A DNA stretch of 64,000 nucleotides, taken from positions 110,527,962 to 110,591,961 of the forward strand of contig CM075729.1 in NCBI GenBank assembly GCA_037974335.1, read 5' to 3'. Below, in pieces: positions 22,227 through 33,589 of the stretch. The first letter of the stretch is position 1, and the number at the start of each line of letters is the position of its first letter. The translations under genes and the position numbers were made by a program. Source of the stretch: Prionace glauca (taxonomy: Eukaryota > Chordata > Chondrichthyes > Carcharhiniformes > Carcharhinidae). The notes beneath the pieces are model-generated. The model saw nothing but the letters and a program-made list of their open reading frames with translations, ran no database searches and was not told where the DNA came from.

Positions 22227-23480
22227 GGAGACATCCAAAGAACAAAGAACAGTACAGTACCCAAAAAAAAAACAGTACAGTACAGCACAGGAACAGGCCC
22301 TTCGGCCCTCCAAGCTCGTGCCGATCATGATGCCGTAATTAATCTAAAAAGAAAATTCTGCCCTTACTTGGTCTGAATCCCTCTATTCCTTCCCTATTCA
22401 TGTACCCATCCAGCTGCCTCTTTTTTAAGATGCAGTTAGATAGGCACATGAGTGAAACGAGAATGGAGGGATATGGTAGGGGATATTAAATAGGGTTAAA
22501 CCTCGGGAGACACCGGAAAGGCAGGCTGTAAGATTAATATTTTGACTTTATTCCACAGGTGGAGGTCCACCTCGTGTCAAACGAGGGGCATTCACGCGGC
22601 GGGTCGTGCCTGGGCTGCTCTTGGAAGTTCCAGGAGTGGCCTAGAACTTCGTGTCGGTGTGTGTGCTTGATCCTGGACCGGTAGATGGGCGCCGCAACAG
22701 CTCAGTGACTAGCACTGCTGGCTGTGCAGGCACATGGATTTGGGCCTGTGTCTGTGGGAGTTTGTGCATTCTCCCTGTGGTTGCGTGGGTTTCCTCCGGG
22801 CGCTCCGGTTTCCTCCCACACCCCAAAAATGTGCTCTCAGGCTAATCGGTTTTTACCAAATTGACACTATTTCTTCCCTGAATCTGACTGAGTAGGGTTC
22901 CATTCGTAGCCATGCAGGGTAGAATAGGTGCAGGGTGATGCGGCGGCGCGGGCTCGTTGGGCCGAAGGGCCTGTTTCCCGTGCTGGATTGTTCTTTGTTC
23001 TTTAAGTGTTGCTAATGTGCCTGCTTCCACCACCTCCTGTGGCAGCACATCCCAAGCACCCACCACACCTCACTTGAAAAAGACTTCTCTTGCTCCTCCC
23101 TCTTAAACTTCCCCCCTCTCACCTTGAACATCTGCCCTCTTGTAATGAACACTTCCACCCAGAGTAAAAGCCTCTGACGATCCACCTCTCATAATTTAAT
23201 ACACCTCTATCAGGTCTTCCCTCAGTCTCTGTCTTTCCACTGAAAACAATTTGAGTTTAATCAACTTCTTCGAGACCAGGCAACATCTTGATGAACCTTC
23301 TTTGCACTCTTCCCAAAGCTCCCATGTCCTTCCACCTCTAACTTGCTCAAGACATTCAGAGTGTCAAAAACCTCAGTTAGGTTCCCCCAGCTCTTCTCTA
23401 TTCACAAAAAGTAAATCTGATAGGTTCAATATTTCCTGATAATCTCCGAGATCTAAACTCTTTCAGCTCTGGTAGTGTAG
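22227..23480 (-). repeat. CR1 LINE 3' end split by another insertion
   Basis: 22227-22430 has the CR1 3' terminus in reverse (aagaacaaagaacagtac, then cagcacaggaacaggccc). 23004-23480 continues the same element with gtgcctgcttccaccacctc and aggcaacatcttgatgaac. The sequence between them is mostly an S1-like SINE. Only the 3' UTR and the last part of the ORF2 region are represented. Confidence 0.65.
22690..22998 (+). repeat. Degenerate S1-like SINE inside a CR1 fragment
   Basis: gctcagtgactagcactgc is a decayed S1 head. gtgcattctccctgtggttg and ggtttcctccgggcgctcc are the S1 body, and ttgggccgaagggcctgtt the tail, ending in ttctttgttct. The B box region is altered. Confidence 0.6.
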
Positions 23481-23761
23481 ATATAAGTATTGGGAATAAC
23501 AAATCCATGCACTACACTCTTTAGCAACCATCCCCTTTCAACTGTTCGGCCAAATGTCTGAGACCAAAAGGAGGTTGCTCACACTTTTCATGTTCTATTT
23601 GACCCCGAGGTCATACATACATTTCCACACGATTGCTAAGACTGTCTGCGTGACATCAAAGACGTCATCCCCTCCTTCAGCTCATCTGATGCTGAAATAT
23701 TTGTCCGTGACTTTGCTACCCCTGAACTTGACTGTTCAAGCACACTTCTGTGGGTCACCAA

Positions 23762-24603
23762 TCACTGAATCCTTACAGTGCTGGAAGAGACCGTTTAGTC
23801 CATTGAGTCTGCACTGATTGTCTGATCCCCCAAGCCTAACCCTTGTAGCCTTATATATTTACCCTACTAATCCCCCTAACCAAGGAACAATTTAGAATGG
23901 CCAATCACCTTTACCCTGCATCTCTTTGGACAGTGGGAGGAAACCGGAGCAGCCAGAGGAAGCCCATGCAGAAAAAGAACAAAGAAAATTACAGCACAGG
24001 AACAGGCCCTTCGCCCCTCCAATCCTGCACCAATCATGCTGCCTGACTGAACTAAAACCCCCTATCTTTCTGGGGACCATATCCCTCTATTCCCTTCCTA
24101 TTCATGTACCTGTCACAATCATATCTGTTTTCACTACCCCTCCCAGCAGCGAGTTTCAGGCACTCACCACTCCTTGCGTAAAAAACTTGCCTCGTACATC
24201 TCCTCTAAACCTTGCCCCTTGCACCTTAAACCTATGGGTCTGGGTAATTGACTCTTCCGCCCTGGGAAAAAGCTTCATGCCTCTCATAATCTTGTAGATT
24301 TCTATCAGGTTGCTCCAGTGAGAACAAACAAAGTTTTTCCAATCTCCCCTCATAGCTAATGCCCTCCATACCAGGCAACATCCTGGTAAATCTTTCCTGT
24401 ACTCTCTCCAAAGCCTTCATATCCTTCTGGTGGTGTGACAACGAGTATTGAACACTATACTCCAAGTGTGGCCTAACTAAAATTGCATTGTGTCAATTTT
24501 TAAACTCAATGTCCTGGCCTGGGAGAACATGCAACCTCCACATTGACAAACATCTATGGGTCCCTGGAGCTATGAGGCAGCAGTGCTAACCACTCTACCA
24601 CCT
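23762..24603 (-). repeat. S1 SINE interrupted by a CR1 LINE
   Basis: 23762-23968 carries the S1 tail and body in reverse, and 24520-24603 carries the reverse head ending agcagtgctaaccactcta. Between them lies a CR1 3' end, also in reverse orientation. The SINE was therefore present before the LINE inserted. Confidence 0.75.
23969..24519 (-). repeat. CR1 LINE 3' end inserted into an S1 SINE
   Basis: It begins with the CR1 3' terminus in reverse (aagaacaaagaaaattacag). It reads leftwards through a C-terminal ORF2 peptide with RVQERFTRMLPGMEGISYEG and RLEKLCLFSLE, homologous to the end of the CR1 reverse transcriptase ORF. It is 5'-truncated. Confidence 0.8.
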
Positions 24604-25435
24604 TCCAACTTACATAAACTCCAGCTATCCTAAATGCGAATGACCATAAATAAACCAAGTCTTATTCCCCTCCTACCACTGTGATTGCTAGTCTGGAACC
24701 ATTCCAGATGTACCAGTTCCAGATGACAGGCAGTTCCCAATTCTAAGGCAGCAGGCTGGGAGCAGAGTCTCGGAAAAATGGTGCAGGGGACGGGTCATGT
24801 CGAGTCGGTTACCCGACACAATGAACCACGGGGGGAGGATTCCCAGGGGAGAGAACGGATGCACATTTTCTGTGCATGAATGCTGGCAAACGATTCAAAT
24901 TCAGGTGCCTTTAAGGATTCAGTATCTTGGGGCCATGAGCAGAGTGGTTCCAATGTCCTGTAGACAGGCCATGAGTTTCATCGAGATAGTGCATTTGTGT
25001 CCATCCAGAGGCACTACTGCACTAGAAGCTCCACAACCCAAAAAGGAGGGTTACGGGCAGGGCCCACACTTAACAATGAGCCTTCTGAAGGGATTGATCT
25101 GCTGAAACATCCCAGAACTGCAATTTAAGTTTTACCTCTGAATCGCCCACCTCCCCCACTGATGTTGCCAAGCTTCCAGAACAACTCACCCACTGATTGG
25201 GCCACTGCACCCAGTACCCTTCCACTATGAATAATTGAATGGTGATCTCAGATGCAGACAGTGAAGAGGCAGCCCTCAGTATAATTGATGAGCTGTTCCA
25301 GTTTCCAACAAGTTCTGTCTTGAGATTTATACTTCACCCCCAACATCCGAGTCCTGAATCTCACCCAGCTTCTCAGTGGACCACTCCTTCACCAACGCCA
25401 CTCAAACCCTTGGCCGGACAAGAGCCGGAAATAAA
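24604..25435. other. Unassigned stretch
   Basis: No exon or repeat family was recognised. The short open frames lack homology I can name. It lies downstream of the putative end of the netrin-G transcript. Confidence 0.35.
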
Positions 25436-25690
25436 GTCCCCAAAACACCGGGTGGAATTCTCTGCGCGCCATTCCCTCTCCACCCACCAGCAATGGGTTT
25501 TCCCATGGTGGAAGCAGCTTCCCATTGCCCTCCATTGTCTATTCCGATGGGACCCTCCAGTTCTGCTATTTTACATTCCTCACATTTGCCTCTGTTGGGA
25601 AGCATTCAGCAGGAGTCAATTTCGGCAGGACTGGAAGCCCTGTGAGAAGGGCTGGAGAATTTTGCCCACTGGGCCAATCAATGTTCATGG
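25436..25690. repeat. Possible MITE-like element with aattctc/gagaatt ends
   Basis: The left part has gggtggaattctctgcgcg and the right part ggctggagaattttgccca. Their inner 9-10 bases are roughly inverted repeats of each other. The 160-aa open frame running through it matches nothing I recognise and is best treated as chance. Confidence 0.4.
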
Positions 25691-25769
25691 TCCCATTCGA
25701 TGGATATTGACAGATTACTAAACAGTAATGATGTAAACAAACATGAGGCAAGTCTGTGAAAAAGGCATT

Positions 25770-26093
25770 AGAATCATAGAATCCCTACAGTGATTCGGCC
25801 CATCAAGTTTGCACTGACCCTTTGAAAGAACATCTTACATTGGCCCATCCCCCTGTCCTACCACTATTCAATAATCATGGCAAATCCACCTAACCAGCAC
25901 ACCTTTGCACACTAAAGGGCAACTTACATTGACCAATCCATCTAACCTGCAGATCATTGGACTACGGGAGGAAACCAGACCAACACATGCAGACACGAGG
26001 CACATGTGCAAACTCCACACAGTCATGCAATTTTGGAATTGAAGCTGGGTCCCTGGCACTGCGGTGCTAACCCTTATGCCATCATGTCACCCT
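25770..26093 (-). repeat. S1 SINE, reverse orientation
   Basis: It starts with agaatcatagaatccctac, the reverse of the CR1-like tail, has attggactacgggaggaaac in the middle, and ends in a decayed head (gcggtgctaacccttatgcc). A direct fragment of CR1 3' tail (gaatgggctgaatggcctac) follows at 26100-26190. Confidence 0.8.
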
Positions 26094-26204
26094 AAGTGAA
26101 TGACCAGCTACGATCAAACTGAATGATGGACTGGGTTGAATGGGTTGAATGGGCTGAATGGCCTACTCCTGCCACAATTATCCCGTGAAAGTGAAAATAT
26201 TCTT

Positions 26205-26210
26205 TTTATT
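26205..26210 (-). terminator. NTNG1: Candidate polyadenylation signal AATAAA, distal
   Basis: TTTATT on the plus strand reads AATAAA on the gene strand, about 1.65 kb past the netrin-G stop. Position and motif fit a 3' UTR end, but transcript data would be needed to show that it is used. Confidence 0.3.
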
Positions 26211-26513
26211 ATTACCAGCAACAAGCAAATGTTAATTCTGTGTATAAATCTTTAAACAACTGTGGAGTGTTCAGTTGTGGTAAGGTACCCAGTGGAGACA
26301 TTCAGAACCTGTTCAGTGATTTTACAAAATGTAATTATCTGAAATGTCAGATCGAGGAGCTGAGATGATAATTCTTCCAAACAGAAATATTCCACAGGAG
26401 TTCCCAATACAGATTAGGAAGTGATTCCGCTGAACAAGAAATCAATGATGACTAATATCCCCGTCTGGTACACGATCGACTGAAATTTTTGCTGGGCACA
26501 ATATCTCTTCCAC

Positions 26514-26519
26514 TTTATT
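26514..26519 (-). terminator. NTNG1: Candidate polyadenylation signal AATAAA, proximal
   Basis: The gene strand reads ctgcaataaagtgg here, about 1.35 kb past the stop codon. It is the first clean AATAAA hexamer I found reading down the 3' flank. Confidence 0.35.
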
Positions 26520-27862
26520 GCAGCTAAAGCTTTGAATCCTCTGTGTAAAATAAACTCAGGACAAAGTGATGCAGACAGATGGAAAACTGCTTCACCAGCA
26601 ATAAAACACTTCACAAGTGCAGTTCCTCTTGTCACGTAGGAGACACAGTGGCTAATTTATGAATAGCAGGATCCCACAGACAATAACAATTGGTCAACAT
26701 TGCTGTCCCTTCCCATCTTGTCCAGGGTCTGGGGGCCCGAGATATCACTGGAGCCTTTTCTCCTCCACAGTGTGAGTTGTGGTCAGTTGGCTCCCAGAGT
26801 ACAAAAAACACAGGGAAAATTCTCCTGGAAGAGTTCCATGTCACAGAAGACCCATAATGGCAAGCACCCTTGTTCCACCTCATCCCTATGGTCACCAATC
26901 ATTCACAGAGGGGCAAAGATGGAGAAAGAGGGGGAAGGGGGAGAGGGAAGTGTGGGCTGGAGAGGGGAAGGGGGAGAGGAAAGTGTGGGCTGGAGAGGGG
27001 AAGGGGGAGAGAGCTATTAAGACAGGGAGGGGGAGAGAATGGGAAAATAGAAAGAGGGACAAGAGTTGGGGGTATGTGTTGCAATACAGGACCTCCCAGT
27101 TTTTAAAAGAAATATTAACACTCTGCCCTCTCAGATGGCTGTCACATCCCAGTGTCACTAATGGAAGAAGAGCAAAATGTGAGGGAGGGGAGGGTAAGGA
27201 AGAGAGGAAGTGAGCGAAACAGCTGGAAGGAGGGAGAGCAAGAGGGAAGGAGAGAAAGATGGATGGGCGATGGAGGAGGGGAGGGAAAAGAGAAAGTAAG
27301 GGCCATGTTACAAGAGGTACAATCGATCAATGAGACCTTAAACTGAAGCTCCTGTCAAATGGGTGTAAGATCCCAGAGTCAGTAATTGAAAACGAGAAGG
27401 GGAATCTTCCCAGTGTGAATATTGATCCCTCCATGTCTATCACTGAAACAGATTATGTGGTCTTTAATGCATTACGGTTGATTGAACAAGTTCCACACTG
27501 GCTGAAAGAGAGCTTTGGGATGTCCTGAGGTGGTGAAAGGTTCAGTAGAAATCCAAATCCTTTCTTTGTCCCAAAGCTGGACATGGGTTGAGTGAGTGGC
27601 GATTGGAGAATAAAGATGAGCAGTTGCCTGGGTTCCACCAGGGGGAGATTCAGAGAGTCCAGTTCCCCGGCACTGTCTGTCCATTCCTTCCAGTCTCTGA
27701 AATCCAGGACTCGGGCCTCAGTTCCAGTTTATCATTCCCGGGAAGGTGTGGGGGAGCAGGAGGGGAGAGTGTTTTGTTTTTTCAAACAGTGATTCAGTCG
27801 ACGCCGGATTATCCTTCTGCTCCTCGCAGCTTCCAGTGAGCGGTCAGTGCGCTGGAAGTGGA
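26520..27862 (-). other. NTNG1: Probable 3' UTR of the netrin-G gene
   Basis: The stretch directly follows the stop codon, has no recognised transposable element, and contains two purine-rich patches (26920-27060 and 27180-27300). The first has a 32-bp unit, agtgtgggctggagagggg plus aagggggagag, repeated two to three times. The absence of mobile elements over 1.3 kb, in a region otherwise packed with them, fits transcribed UTR, but this is inference. Confidence 0.45.
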
Positions 27863-28092
27863 TCAGAGCCGGGGATGGCTGTTAGCAGCAGTGAGCAGTG
27901 CAGTCAGTGACAGCAGCACCCGGTGTAAGGTGGGGAGCGGAGGGGATTGAGATGCACATCCTGCCACTCCCTTCGCACATTGGACTTTCTCACACAGGAG
28001 ACCGGTGTAGGGAGCGGGGCAGAGACACCTCCCGTTGTCCTCACACACTCCTCCATTCTCACACCGTGTCAGCAGGTTATCACACACGCCCG
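27863..28092 (-). CDS. NTNG1: Netrin-G terminal exon: EGF-like domain and GPI signal
   Basis: This is the last coding exon. After an acceptor ctctcacag the frame reads SGVCDNLLTRCENGG, VCEDNGRCLCPAPYTG and LLCEKVQC, a six-cysteine EGF-like module. It aligns with the end of vertebrate netrin-G1 (VCDNELLHCQNGG type). A short Ser/Pro linker and a hydrophobic stretch (VLLSLTALLTAA) follow, ending NSHPRL before TGA at 27863-27865. Netrin-Gs are held on the neuronal surface by a GPI anchor, and the hydrophobic C-terminus fits that. The six mostly polar last residues are less hydrophobic than in the mammalian tail as I recall it. The exon begins with the last two bases of a codon, matching the upstream donors. 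Confidence 0.85.
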
Positions 28093-28439
28093 CTGTGAGA
28101 GAGCAGAGTAATAGAAAGGTCAGCTCATTAAATAAACTCCCCACTTTACAGACTGTTTCAACTGCCCCACTCTCACAAGAAGATTTTAAACAGAGGAAAA
28201 ATAATCAGAAACCAAGAGTATTGTAATGATTAATCAGTTCAGATTCCCAAGGGAAAACCACAGAACTATAAAAAAGAGGCCATTCAGTCCATCATGTCGG
28301 CACTTGAAAAAATATATAAATGAATACTTGCTGCTCATTCTAATCCTACCTCCCAGCAGGAGCCTTGAAGGTTGCTGCAGTCTAAGTGCAGATCCAGGTA
28401 CCTATTAAAGGGTAGCTGTCTTCACTAGCAAACCAGGCA
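28093..28439 (-). other. Intron segment next to the terminal exon
   Basis: No EGF-like coding segment is seen. It holds a pyrimidine tract before the acceptor and otherwise AT-rich unassigned DNA. Confidence 0.45.
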
Positions 28440-28915
28440 TAAGACCATAATATAAAAGAGCAGAATTAGGCCATTAAGCCCATCAGGTCTGCTCCACCAT
28501 TTGATCATGGCTGATATGATCCTCTTCTCCATTCATCTGCTTTCTCCCCGCAATCCTTCATCCCCTTATTGATTAAGAGCCTAACTATCTCTATCTTAAT
28601 GACCTGGCCTCCACAGCCCCCTGTGGCAACGAGTTCCATAGATTCATCACCCTCTGTCTGAAGAAATTCCTCCTCATCTCGGTTTTAAAGGAGCGTCCCT
28701 TCACTCTGAGGTTATGCCCTCGAGTTCTAGTTTCCTCCACTAATGGAAACATCCTCTCCACATCAACTCTGTCCGGGCCTCTCAGTATTCTACAAGTTTC
28801 AATCAGATCTCCTCTCATCCTTCTAAACTCCAACCAGTATAGACCCAGACTCCTCAACTGCTCATCATATAGACAAACCCTTCATTCCAGGCAGCCAGTC
28901 CCAAATACCCCAACA
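28440..28915 (-). repeat. CR1 LINE 3' end
   Basis: The reverse strand carries a C-terminal ORF2 peptide with MRGDLIETCRILRGPDRVDV, then ETRTRGHNLRVKG and MRRNFFRQRVMNLWNSLP, the usual end of CR1-clade ORF2. The 3' terminus (atggtcttat-type) is at the low-coordinate side. It is 5'-truncated. Confidence 0.85.
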
Positions 28916-28949
28916 TCCTCTGGGTGAAGAAATTGAACGAAAAATAGTT

Positions 28950-30179
28950 CAGAAAGAAATGAATAAACAATGAGGAAAATGCAGCGATACCGTCGTTAAT
29001 AAATAAACACAGGAAGATTGAGTCCTAAAATATTCAACAAGAATTTGATTTAACCCCTGGCTAATCAGGGCAGGGAAAGCTTCACTAAGTGGAGGTGGTA
29101 GAGAAGTGGCAGAAATATTAACTAACTGTGTCTCAGCATTTCTCAGGAAGAATAACATGTAGGAGGTGACGTTAGGAGATTAGATCAAAAATAGATGTAA
29201 ATTAAGAGAAGATATCATTGATAAATAAATCAAACTTAGAGAGGAAAAAAATCCCTAGTCCAGATGGATTACGTGTACGGATATTTAAAGTCATGAGGAA
29301 GAGGTAGCAGAGGGATTAGAACAGAGATAGCAACATTAATTACATAAGGGAATGTTGCCAGAGGCCATGTGCACAGTTAATGTGTTTCCAATATTTTTAA
29401 AAAGGAACATTAAACAAGAGGCAGCACAGTGGCACAGTGGTTAGTACTGATGCCTCACACGTCCAGGGACCTGTGTTCAATTCTGGCCTCGGGTGACTGT
29501 CTGTCTGGAGTTTGCACATTCTTCCTGTGTCAGTGTGGAGTTTCCTCCGGGTGCTCCAGTTTCGTCCCACAGTCCAAAGATATGCGGATTAGGTTGATTG
29601 GCCGTGTTAAGTTGCCCCTTAGTGTCAAGGGAATTAGAAGGGTAAATATTTGGAATTACAGGGAAAGGACTTGAGTGGGATTGTTATTGATGTAGGCTCG
29701 ATAGGCCAAATGGCCTCTTTCTGCACTATGATTCTATGAAGCCCAGGGTATGACATACTGATTAGATTAACTTTCCTAATAAGAAACATAATGCAATCCT
29801 TATTCAAAAATTTTACAGTAAAAATAATTAGAAACTGAAAATATAACAGAATATTCATACCAAATGGAATGTTAGTCTTTATTGCAAGAGGATTTGGGTG
29901 CAAGAGTAGTGAGGTCTTTCTTCAATTATGAAGGAACTTGATCAGACCAGTTCCTGGAAGTCTGTGTGTGGTTTTGATCCCCTGACCTTTGAAGGAATAT
30001 TATTGCCACAGAGGGAGTGCAATGAAGGCTCACCAGACTTGTTCTGGGAATAGCGGGACAGTCTTATAAAGAGAGATTGGGCAAACTGGGCCTATATTCT
30101 TGGAATGAGAGGTGAGCTCATTGAAACGTACAAAATACCAAAAGAGATGGTCAGGGTAGACGCAGATCAGATTGTTCCC
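28950..30179 (+). repeat. Decayed CR1 LINE interrupted by an S1 SINE
   Basis: Near 29255 the plus strand reads EKKSPSPDGLRVRIFK, the CR1 reverse transcriptase block just before the polymerase core. After the SINE, 29745-30179 resumes with degraded later ORF2, including TYKIPKEMVRVDAD near 30130. Many stops are present. Confidence 0.65.
29418..29740 (+). repeat. S1 SINE, full length, inside a CR1 relic
   Basis: The head is ggcagcacagtggcacagtg, the B box region tgtgttcaattctgg, and the tail ggccaaatggcctctttctg followed by actatgattctatgaa. Both sides are older CR1 sequence, so this copy is younger than its host element. Confidence 0.85.
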
Positions 30180-30440
30180 GTAGCCTTATACATCTCCGTA
30201 GCCTTATACATTTACCTTACTAATGCCCTTGACAGTAATGGTCAATTGAGCATGGCCAATCCACCTAACCAGCACATTCTCGGACTGTGGGAGGAAACCA
30301 GAGCACCCAGAGAAAACCCACACAGTCATGGGGAGAATGTGCAAACTCTACACTGACAGTGACCCAAGCCAGGAATCGCACCCAGGTCCCAGGCACTGTA
30401 AGGCAGCAGTGCTAACCACTGTTCCACATGCTGCCTCCTG
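30180..30440 (-). repeat. S1 SINE, reverse orientation
   Basis: ttctcggactgtgggaggaa, aaaacccacacagtcatggg and agcagtgctaaccactgttc are reverse S1 body and head. A short duplication (gtagccttatacat) marks its left edge. Confidence 0.8.
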
Positions 30441-30699
30441 ATTTTAAAGAGCCTCTTAATAGAAGCAGGATAGGTGAATAGAGAGGATTGATTTAGGAAG
30501 AAAATTCAACGCCAGAGGGCCTAGCCACTTGAAAACTTCTTTCTCACTGATATTTCTGCTCCAGAGTTATGGTCATTCAGGAAACGGGTGAAAGGAGTTT
30601 TGGACTCTTCCAACCACAAAGAGGAGCTATACTCAAATGTATCAATGTGGAGATTTGTGTTCATTTTCTGTCATGTTGAGCAGATATGGTCATCCCAGA

Positions 30700-31236
30700 T
30701 CAGTGCCCCAAATGATGTTCACTCTGATACTACCAAAAGGACGTGGCAGCTTTGGAGGGAGTACAGAAAAGGTTTACCAGGATGTTGCCTGGTAGGGAGG
30801 GTATTAGCTATGAGGAGAGATTGAATAAACTGGGATTGTCCTCCCAGGAAAGACGGAGTCTGAGGGGGCGACCTGATAGAAGTTTATAAAATTATGAGGG
30901 ACATAGATAAGGTGAACAGTTGAAAGCACTTTCCCAGGGCAGAAATGACAATCGCAAGGGGGTACAAGTTCAAGGCCGGCGGGGGTGGGGGGGGAAAGGT
31001 TCAGTAGAGATGCACGGGGCAGGTTTCCCAGACAGAAGGTGGTGGGAGCCTGGAACGTGCTGCCAAATGAGATGATTGAGGCGACATTTAAGACTTATCT
31101 GGATAGGCACATGAGCAAGAAGCATATAGAGGGATACAGTCGATTGGTCTAGGTAGAACAATTTGATCGGTGCAGGCTTGGTGGCCTAAAGGGCCTGTTC
31201 CTGTGCTCTACTGTTCTTTGTTCATTGTTCTTTAAA
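30700..31236 (+). repeat. CR1 LINE 3' end, forward
   Basis: From aaaggtttaccaggatgttgc through aggtttcccagacagaagg to a terminus cctgttcctgtgctctactg followed by ttctttgttc. It encodes degraded C-terminal ORF2 and a CR1-like 3' UTR. A C/G run near 30980-31000 is a local expansion. Confidence 0.75.
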
Positions 31237-31329
31237 TCCGTATGTGGAGTCATGGTTACTCTCGGTCAGTGTGAGTGTTAAGTTGAGGGTTCAATGGATG
31301 GTTTAGAGTCACATATCATAGCTTGAAAT

Positions 31330-31860
31330 TGTAACCCCAATCCTTCACTGGGTCAAAAATCCTGAAACTCCCTCTGCAACAGCACTGTGGGTGTACCTAC
31401 ACCACATGGACTGCCGTGGATCAAGAAGGCAGCTCACCGTCATCTTCTGAAAGGCAAATAGGGGTGGACACGGTGGCAGACGCTACTACCTCACAACCTC
31501 AGGGGCTGTGGTTCAATTCCTGCCAAGGATAACTGTCCGTGTGGTGTTTGCAGACTCTCCCTGTGTTTCTGTGGGTTTCTTCCAGTTTCCTCACAAAATC
31601 CAAATATGTGCAGGTTAGATAGATTGGCCATGCTAAATCGCCCCTTAGTGTCCCCAGATATGTAGATTGGATGGATCAGCCCTGGTAAATTTGTGGGGTA
31701 ACGGGGATAAGGCAGGACAGAGTGCCTGAGTGAGATACTCTGTCGGAAAGTCGGTGCAGACTTGATGGGACGAATGGCCTCTTTGCAGTGTCGGGATTCT
31801 GTGACAATGAACATTGGCCCAGCCAAGAACACCCAATTCCCATGAATAAATAATACAAAA
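31330..31860 (+). repeat. S2-type 3' end split by an S1 SINE
   Basis: 31340-31460 has cttcactgggtcaaaaatcc, actccctctgcaacagcac and gtgtacctacaccacatgg. After the SINE, 31806-31860 resumes with ttggcccagccaagaacacc and cccatgaataaata. Together they give the order of the S2 family end. Confidence 0.6.
31461..31803 (+). repeat. S1 SINE inserted into an S2-type element
   Basis: gtggacacggtggcag is the head, gtggttcaattcctgcc the B box region, and cgaatggcctctttgcagtg followed by gggattctgtgac the CR1-like tail. Confidence 0.8.
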
Positions 31861-32339
31861 TGACATGGACAAAATGGGAATGAGTTCATGTGAAATCTAG
31901 AAGTAACAGTGAACAGATTGAGACTGGAGGCACAGATTCTACTCCAGTACCAGGCACTAAAGCATGATAACAGGTTCCCAGTGATACTGGTCTCAGAATT
32001 AACACACGATATTCACTTAACTTCCTAGTAAATGTTCTCTCTAAGAGAGAGTTCAGAAGTTTATTCTACTTTGCTAAGATCTGTACCATATTTAAAAATT
32101 CCCTCCTTCATGCCTGCTGCATAGGTTCAGGAGGTTATACATTTACACCAGGAATACAAGAACAGACTTCAGATCTTAATCCTGTTCACTCCTGCACTTG
32201 TTCCACACTCACTCCCTGCTCACTCCTACACCTGTTCCTCTGTCAGTGAGGAATGAGGGAGGTTTGAGTGGAGTGTTTTGTTTTCAGAAATGCACTCTGG
32301 GTTAGTAGATCTTGGATCGAGAGCATGGTTCATACTTAC
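31861..32339 (-). other. Intron between terminal exon and microexon
   Basis: Unassigned single-copy-looking DNA. A search by eye for laminin-EGF spacing (CxCxxH, HNTxGxxC) found nothing. Confidence 0.4.
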
Positions 32340-32366
32340 AGCCCCTGGTAACAATGTCCGGGAGGC
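32340..32366 (-). CDS. NTNG1: Netrin-G 27-nt microexon
   Basis: On the gene strand the acceptor is ccctctccag and the donor gtaagta, enclosing 27 nt. With the single T left over from the LE1 exon the frame reads C-LPDIVTRG, and the final T joins the terminal exon as S. Human NTNG1, as I recall it, has a segment of the same length and place (C-IPSISSIG). The microexon supplies the GC of the TGC codon for the eighth cysteine of LE1, so its inclusion matters for folding. Twenty-seven is divisible by three, so skipping would keep the frame but replace that cysteine with serine. Confidence 0.8.
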
Positions 32367-33054
32367 CTGGAGAGGGAACGAGAAACACAAAGTTAGAGAG
32401 AAGTCTGAATAACAGTCTTTATCAATAAATACACTAATACAACTCCACTCAATCATGAGGTCGACCTCCCTATAACTCAGCAACATAGACTCTCAATGAA
32501 TTATAAATTATATTGTATCATTTGACTGCTCACAGCAGCTCTGAGTGAGATCAGGTTGAGTTGATCAATAAGGTGCATCTGAGGTTAATGGATAAATTGC
32601 TTTCCACAATGTGTGGATCATGTGTAAGGAGACAGGGTTAACATATAAGGGGGTCAGTAATCACATAGAACTTGTAACCATGCAGCTCACTACCTGCTCA
32701 CTGATCTGGAAACATTTCACACACAATGACCACAGATAACCCTCCCAAAATTCACGTGCTGTTCAGTTTCAGAAATTGATTACAGCGAGGTTTGTTGTGC
32801 TTTCAGCATCCTCCAGCTGTTCCCCGGATTTTCATCCAGGTATTAACACTCCACTCGTGCATCAGTCTTCACCTCACAGCTGCCTGTGTCTGCTTCTTTG
32901 AGTAACCAAATCAACTAAATCAACAAATCAAGGGATCAATTAAACTGCAGCTCAATAAAAGGAAATTGCATCAAAGGGAACAGAATATCAAAGTAAACTT
33001 TAAAGAAATCAAAATAAAATGTGATTAAAGGGTTGATAAATAAATCTATCCCCT
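32367..33054 (-). other. Intron between microexon and LE1 exon, left part
   Basis: AT-rich, no recognised element and no coding signal. It may hold splice regulators for the microexon. Confidence 0.35.
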
Positions 33055-33494
33055 GCCTTGCCAAGATTAAGATTGTTTTCGCTGGAGTTCAGACGAATGA
33101 GGAAGAACCTCTTAGAGACTTATAAAATTCTAAGAGGACTAGGCAGGGTAGATGCAGGGAGGATATTCCCGATGGTGGGGGAGTCCAGCGCCCAGGGTCA
33201 CAGTCTGAGGATTCAGGGTATACCCTTTAGGACGGAGGTGAGGAGATATTTATTCACCAAAGTGTGGTGAGCCTGTGGAATTCATTACCACGGGAAGCAG
33301 TTGATGCCAGAACATTGAATGTATTCAGGAGGCAGCTGGATATATCACTTGGGGTGAATAGGACCAGAAGTTATGGGGAAATAGTAGGATTAAGCTATTG
33401 AGTTGGATGATCAGCCATGATCATAATGAATGGTGGAACAGCTTGAAGGGCCAAATGGCCTCCTCCTGCTCCTATCATCAATGTTTCTATATCC
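33055..33494 (+). repeat. CR1 LINE 3' end, forward
   Basis: It encodes LETYKILRGLGRVDAGRIF, AQGHSLRIQGIPFRTEVRR and then an interrupted end. The 3' UTR has aagggccaaatggcctcctc and tgctcctatcatcaatg. A frame break falls soon after FRTEVRRYLFTK. Confidence 0.82.
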
Positions 33495-33589
33495 ACCAGA
33501 CATGATTATGCTGGTGTGCACTTCATGCATCCTGCCTTCCTAGTGACACCCAGCAATGAACATAGCCATATGATGGGGCTGACAGATTA

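Noticed and set aside
25239-25721. 160-aa open frame as a novel gene
   Set aside because: It overlaps a probable MITE-like repeat, has no recognised homology, and an overlapping frame of 89 aa is also open.
28093-32339. LE2 or LE3 laminin-EGF exons
   Set aside because: I looked for CxCxxH and HNTxGxxC patterns on the minus strand and saw none. The open frames there belong to CR1 or SINE copies.
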